Part shown: positions 60,945 to 64,000 of the stretch, one piece after another
Layout: every line of letters begins with the position of its first letter
Position numbering within the stretch: the stretch's first letter is position 1
Assembly (NCBI GenBank): GCA_003024785.1
Contig: PUQB01000024.1
Span: 791,088-855,087 of the forward strand
Direction of reading: 5' to 3'
Length of the DNA stretch: 64,000 nucleotides
Source: Selaginella tamariscina
Lineage: Eukaryota; Streptophyta; Lycopodiopsida; Selaginellales; Selaginellaceae
Notes under the pieces: generated by a model
Told to the model about the DNA's origin: nothing
The model's input: the letters and a program-made list of their open reading frames with translations, nothing else
The model's database searches: none
Position numbers and translations under genes: made by a program

Positions 60945-62598
60945 CAGGTACGGATGAGCACTCAGAGCCGTACAGGCTGTTCAACTTGGATGTGTTTGAG
61001 TACTTAAGCGAGTCTCCGTTCGGGCTGTACGGATCTATCCCATTCATGCTATCACATGTATGGAAGGAACCACCGGGTTTTTTGGCTCAATGCTGCTGAG
61101 ATGCTCGTGGATCTTTTAGAAAAGCAGGTAAGACTTGAACTATGTAATGGTATAAAATAGAAATGGTTAAACCCTGTAGACTATTATCCTGTAGGAAAAT
61201 TTGTAATATCGTCAAGACCACATTTAGAAATTATATAAACCGTGAACTGTATATTTGCTAGTCCCTGTAATGCTGTAATGCAAGTGCAGAGCAGCTGATA
61301 GCCTTTACCAAGGCAGACTCCGCCTTGCTGCTGCTTATTATACATTTGAGCCTCTACGTTGATATACTATACAGGGTATCATCAGTGCCGCTAAGACGAG
61401 GTAAGCAAAGAATGTATGCATATACACACACATATGCTGCATTGCCAAGTCATTATATTGCATATAGTTTACAGCAGTATCAAACGAGTTTATATAAGTA
61501 TTGTCCGAAGTGTTTGTGTTAGTGTTTTGTTTAATCATTTCTAGTCTAGCTTATGCTTGTGCTTATGTTTCTGCTAGTTAATGTTTATATAGTTTAGCAC
61601 TGCACATTGAAGACGACCATTGTTCATATAATAACTCATAAATTTATGTCGTATGGTTTATAAACCATAATACATATATAGTATAGTTTAGTTTATAGTT
61701 GTTATTGTAAGTCTATAATTATAATATTTATATTATGCTTCATATAATTATTACTTGACTTAGGTTATTATAAATGAGAATATAGTTATTGATTTGAATT
61801 TTGTTTACAGGCGGATGTTGCGCAAGTCGATGCAAAGTTTGATGTACCGTATGATGTGATATGGTTAGATATCGAGCATACGGAGGGGAAACGGCATTAC
61901 ATGGGATCCGATACTGTTCCCAAATCGTAAAGAGATGCAGGCAAAGCTCGAGGCTAAAGGCAGGCATTTGGTCACCATTGTAGATCCTCACATCAAAAGA
62001 GACGAAGGTAATAATAGATAATCATTGAGTTCTGTATGTTTGGAAAACACAGACTATAGCTCTGTATGTTACAGACTATAGCCCTCCCATTTTCCTAAAC
62101 GTTAAACTGCATAAAGTTACAACATCTATGTTATGTTTATATATATATATATATATATATAACGTGTGTATTCCGTGTGTATTCACAATTAACTTGTATT
62201 ATGTATAGGATTTGCTCTTCATAAGGAGGCTACAGCAAAAGGCTACTATGTGAAGGATGCAAGTGGGAAGGATTTTGATGGATGGTGTTGGCCGGGGTCT
62301 TCTTCATATCTGGACATGTCAAATCTGGAGATTCGTAAATGGTGGGCTGGCAAATTTTCACTTAAAAACTATGTTGGTTCTACTCCATCCTGCATATATG
62401 GAATGACATGAACGAGCCTTCAGTTTTTAATGGACCAGAGGTACTAAGTCTGTACCAAATATATATGCACGCACATAGACATACATGGATGTGTACACAC
62501 ACAGACGGTATATATCCTTATCCAGTAACTATTGTATATTAATAGAGCCTTTTGTGTACATGTATACAGTCTATGTAAAACCACATCTCTCTCTCACG

Positions 62599-62638
<40 letters not shown>

Positions 62639-63247
62639 TGTAAATACATGTGCATATGCTGGCTGTTGTGTGCATGTATGTACGTATTGTATATTGTGCA
62701 TAAGCACTTAGATACAATTGCGATAAACAACTGTTAGTTTGTATATAATATGCATAATGTTCATACTGCATACCCGTATATGTATAACTTTCTGTTACAA
62801 ACATGTAAGGGAATGACCTGTTATTATGTCCTTATGTTTAACACACAGACGCGATAGAATGTTTGCAATTTGATTATATATTGTGTTAATAATATATTAT
62901 TACATGGCTTTAATTATTATATAACATATAGGTTACCTATATAGACGTATACATGTGTATATACGCATTGTGTACAGGGGACGATGCCGAGGGACAGTTT
63001 GCACTACGTGGGGTTGAACACAGGGAAGTCCATAATGCGTACGGATACTACTTCCACATGGCAACCGTACAGGGACTTCTGGAACGTGGGGAAGGCAAAG
63101 AGAGCCGTTCGTTTTGTCAAGGGCCATCTTTGCAAGCACACAGAAAGTTGGTGCTATATGGACTGGTGATAACACTGCTGCCTGGGAACAGCTCAAAGTG
63201 TCTGTCCCCATGGTCTTCCCTCGTCTTAACGGGTATCGCATTTGCAG
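59223..63247 (+). pseudogene. Glucosidase II alpha subunit (GH31), partial and broken
   Basis: Exons at 59223-59244, 59370-59569, 59897-60076, 60406-60556, 60703-60857, 60948-61127, a short one at 61375-61400, 61811-62007, 62209-62440 and 62978-63247. They encode the N-terminal two-thirds of ER glucosidase II alpha, which trims glucose from N-glycans: a hydrophobic signal (VVLLLLLVHVGSVF), [73 protein letters not shown], the nucleophile segment DMNEPSVFNGPE and the acid/base segment [12 protein letters not shown]. An in-frame TGA lies near 59503. Single-base breaks occur at 59386-59390, 62389-62390 and 63010-63013, with others near 61050, 61893, 63105 and 63210. About 50 residues expected between 61127 and 61375 are missing, and GYHQCR lacks the usual WNYK. 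The C-terminal third is not seen before the window ends. Confidence 0.8.
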
Positions 63248-64000
63248 GTACATACATGTATGTACATATACACAGATACGCACACATATGCATATGCTTG
63301 TGTGTAGTTATGCTGTTGCATTGTAGATACAGCACAGACATGCATATATACACAACATGCATCTGTTTCCTTTACTGTTAACTGTCTATGGACGGGACAT
63401 AATATATTTCTTAACTTCTTTATATTATTTATGTAGGAGTTGAGTTCTAGTGTAATGGCAAAAGTCTTAAAGCCTTCACTATGATACGTCGGACCCTGTG
63501 AATTGGATCCATTAAAAATAGTATGCATGATGTTATGCAATCACAACATGCATTGTATATATAACATTAACATTTGGTTTATATTTGAATACTTTGATGG
63601 GTCGGTGTGTGTGTGTTGGTAAGATCAGCTTATCTACCTAAAACAATATGTACTAACCTAGGAGGCCGGTTTGAAAGAATTGGATGCCAACTTGGTAGTA
63701 TGGCAATTGCTGGCTCCAGAATGAGCCTGCTTGCTGGACTGAATCACTCTGCATAAATGACTTAATCATCTAAACCTAAGTGCCCCAACACCCACAAATC
63801 CTGTGATAGAAAACAAGGAAATGGAATTAGAACATGTGAAGTTTAAATTGGGAGAGGCAATGTCTCCTATCGTTGTGCTAGCCACAAAGCATCATCGAGA
63901 TTTACTAGATCCAATGCATTTATCCGTTCTTGAAAGAAGAAATGAAGGATGAGAATGCAAGCTAGAGAGGAGTTTGGCATATTTAGCCAGTTCATCACCG
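63248..64000. other. Window end, no gene supported
   Basis: The next expected glucosidase II alpha exon (a GADIGGFFGNPEP-type segment) is not found. The stretch 63790-64000 has coding-like plus-strand pieces (KLGEAMSPIVVLATKHH) broken by stops that I cannot assign; it may be a transposon fragment. Confidence 0.4.

Noticed and set aside
63660..64000. 3' exons of glucosidase II alpha at the window end
   Set aside because: Translated pieces do not match the expected GADIGG...RWYQ region and are interrupted by stops.
1..64000. tRNA, rRNA or snRNA genes
   Set aside because: No cloverleaf with B-box-like GGTTCGAATCC or rRNA signature was recognised by eye; a tRNAscan/Infernal run would be decisive.

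Overview
The window looks like nuclear DNA of a land plant. It has TTTAGGG telomere-like runs, introns with plant-style GT...AG borders, plant UDP-glycosyltransferases (UGTs), Ty3/gypsy elements, and single-copy eukaryotic genes recognisable as REV7, glucosidase II alpha and an ATXR7-type SET methyltransferase. The species cannot be named from sequence. The AT-rich, microsatellite-rich background and the transposase-like family at 34-38 kb suggest, without proving, a seed-free lineage (fern, lycophyte or moss).

Layout: 0.6-1.7 kb is a UGT cut off by a decayed Ty3/gypsy element (to about 5.1 kb). From 5.1 to 18.5 kb lie an LTR with non-coding internal sequence, a solo LTR (5-bp target duplication ATTGC), a coiled-coil fragment, and a 1.5-kb tandem duplication whose first copy carries a 1.58-kb TIR transposon that the second copy lacks. 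From 20.8 to 24.7 kb are two minus-strand HAD/FCP1-type genes with a 667-bp foldback element between them (9-bp target duplication). 25.0-28.1 kb is a minus-strand gene for a ParB-like plus amino-methyltransferase-like protein. 28.4-30.0 kb and 33.6-34.3 kb are two arrays of the 18-bp palindrome GGCGGGATTAATCCCGCC spaced about 44 bp apart. Between them lie microsatellites, minisatellites and telomere-like runs. 34.5-37.6 kb is a plus-strand DDE-transposase-like gene. From 38.9 to 42.5 kb are gypsy relics and a solo LTR (target duplication ACATA) nested in an older LTR. From 43.7 to 48.5 kb there is mostly AT-rich and microsatellite DNA. From 48.6 to 63.2 kb is the host-gene cluster: ATXR7-like (-), UGT (+), REV7 (+), glucosidase II alpha (+, broken).

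The most striking unit is 25.0-37.6 kb. The ParB/methyltransferase-like gene and the transposase-like gene are divergent. Each seems to have a short non-coding 5' exon, and each palindrome array then falls in a predicted 5' intron. The same palindrome lies in a 61-bp intron inside the ParB-like gene. ParB proteins of bacteria act on palindromic parS sites, so a transposon-associated protein/palindrome system is a reasonable but untested hypothesis.

Nearly every gene carries single-base frame breaks, most of them one base missing at a short homopolymer run. This looks partly like residual long-read consensus error, so 'pseudogene' calls should be read with caution. All gene structures are hand-derived from homology and splice-like sites.
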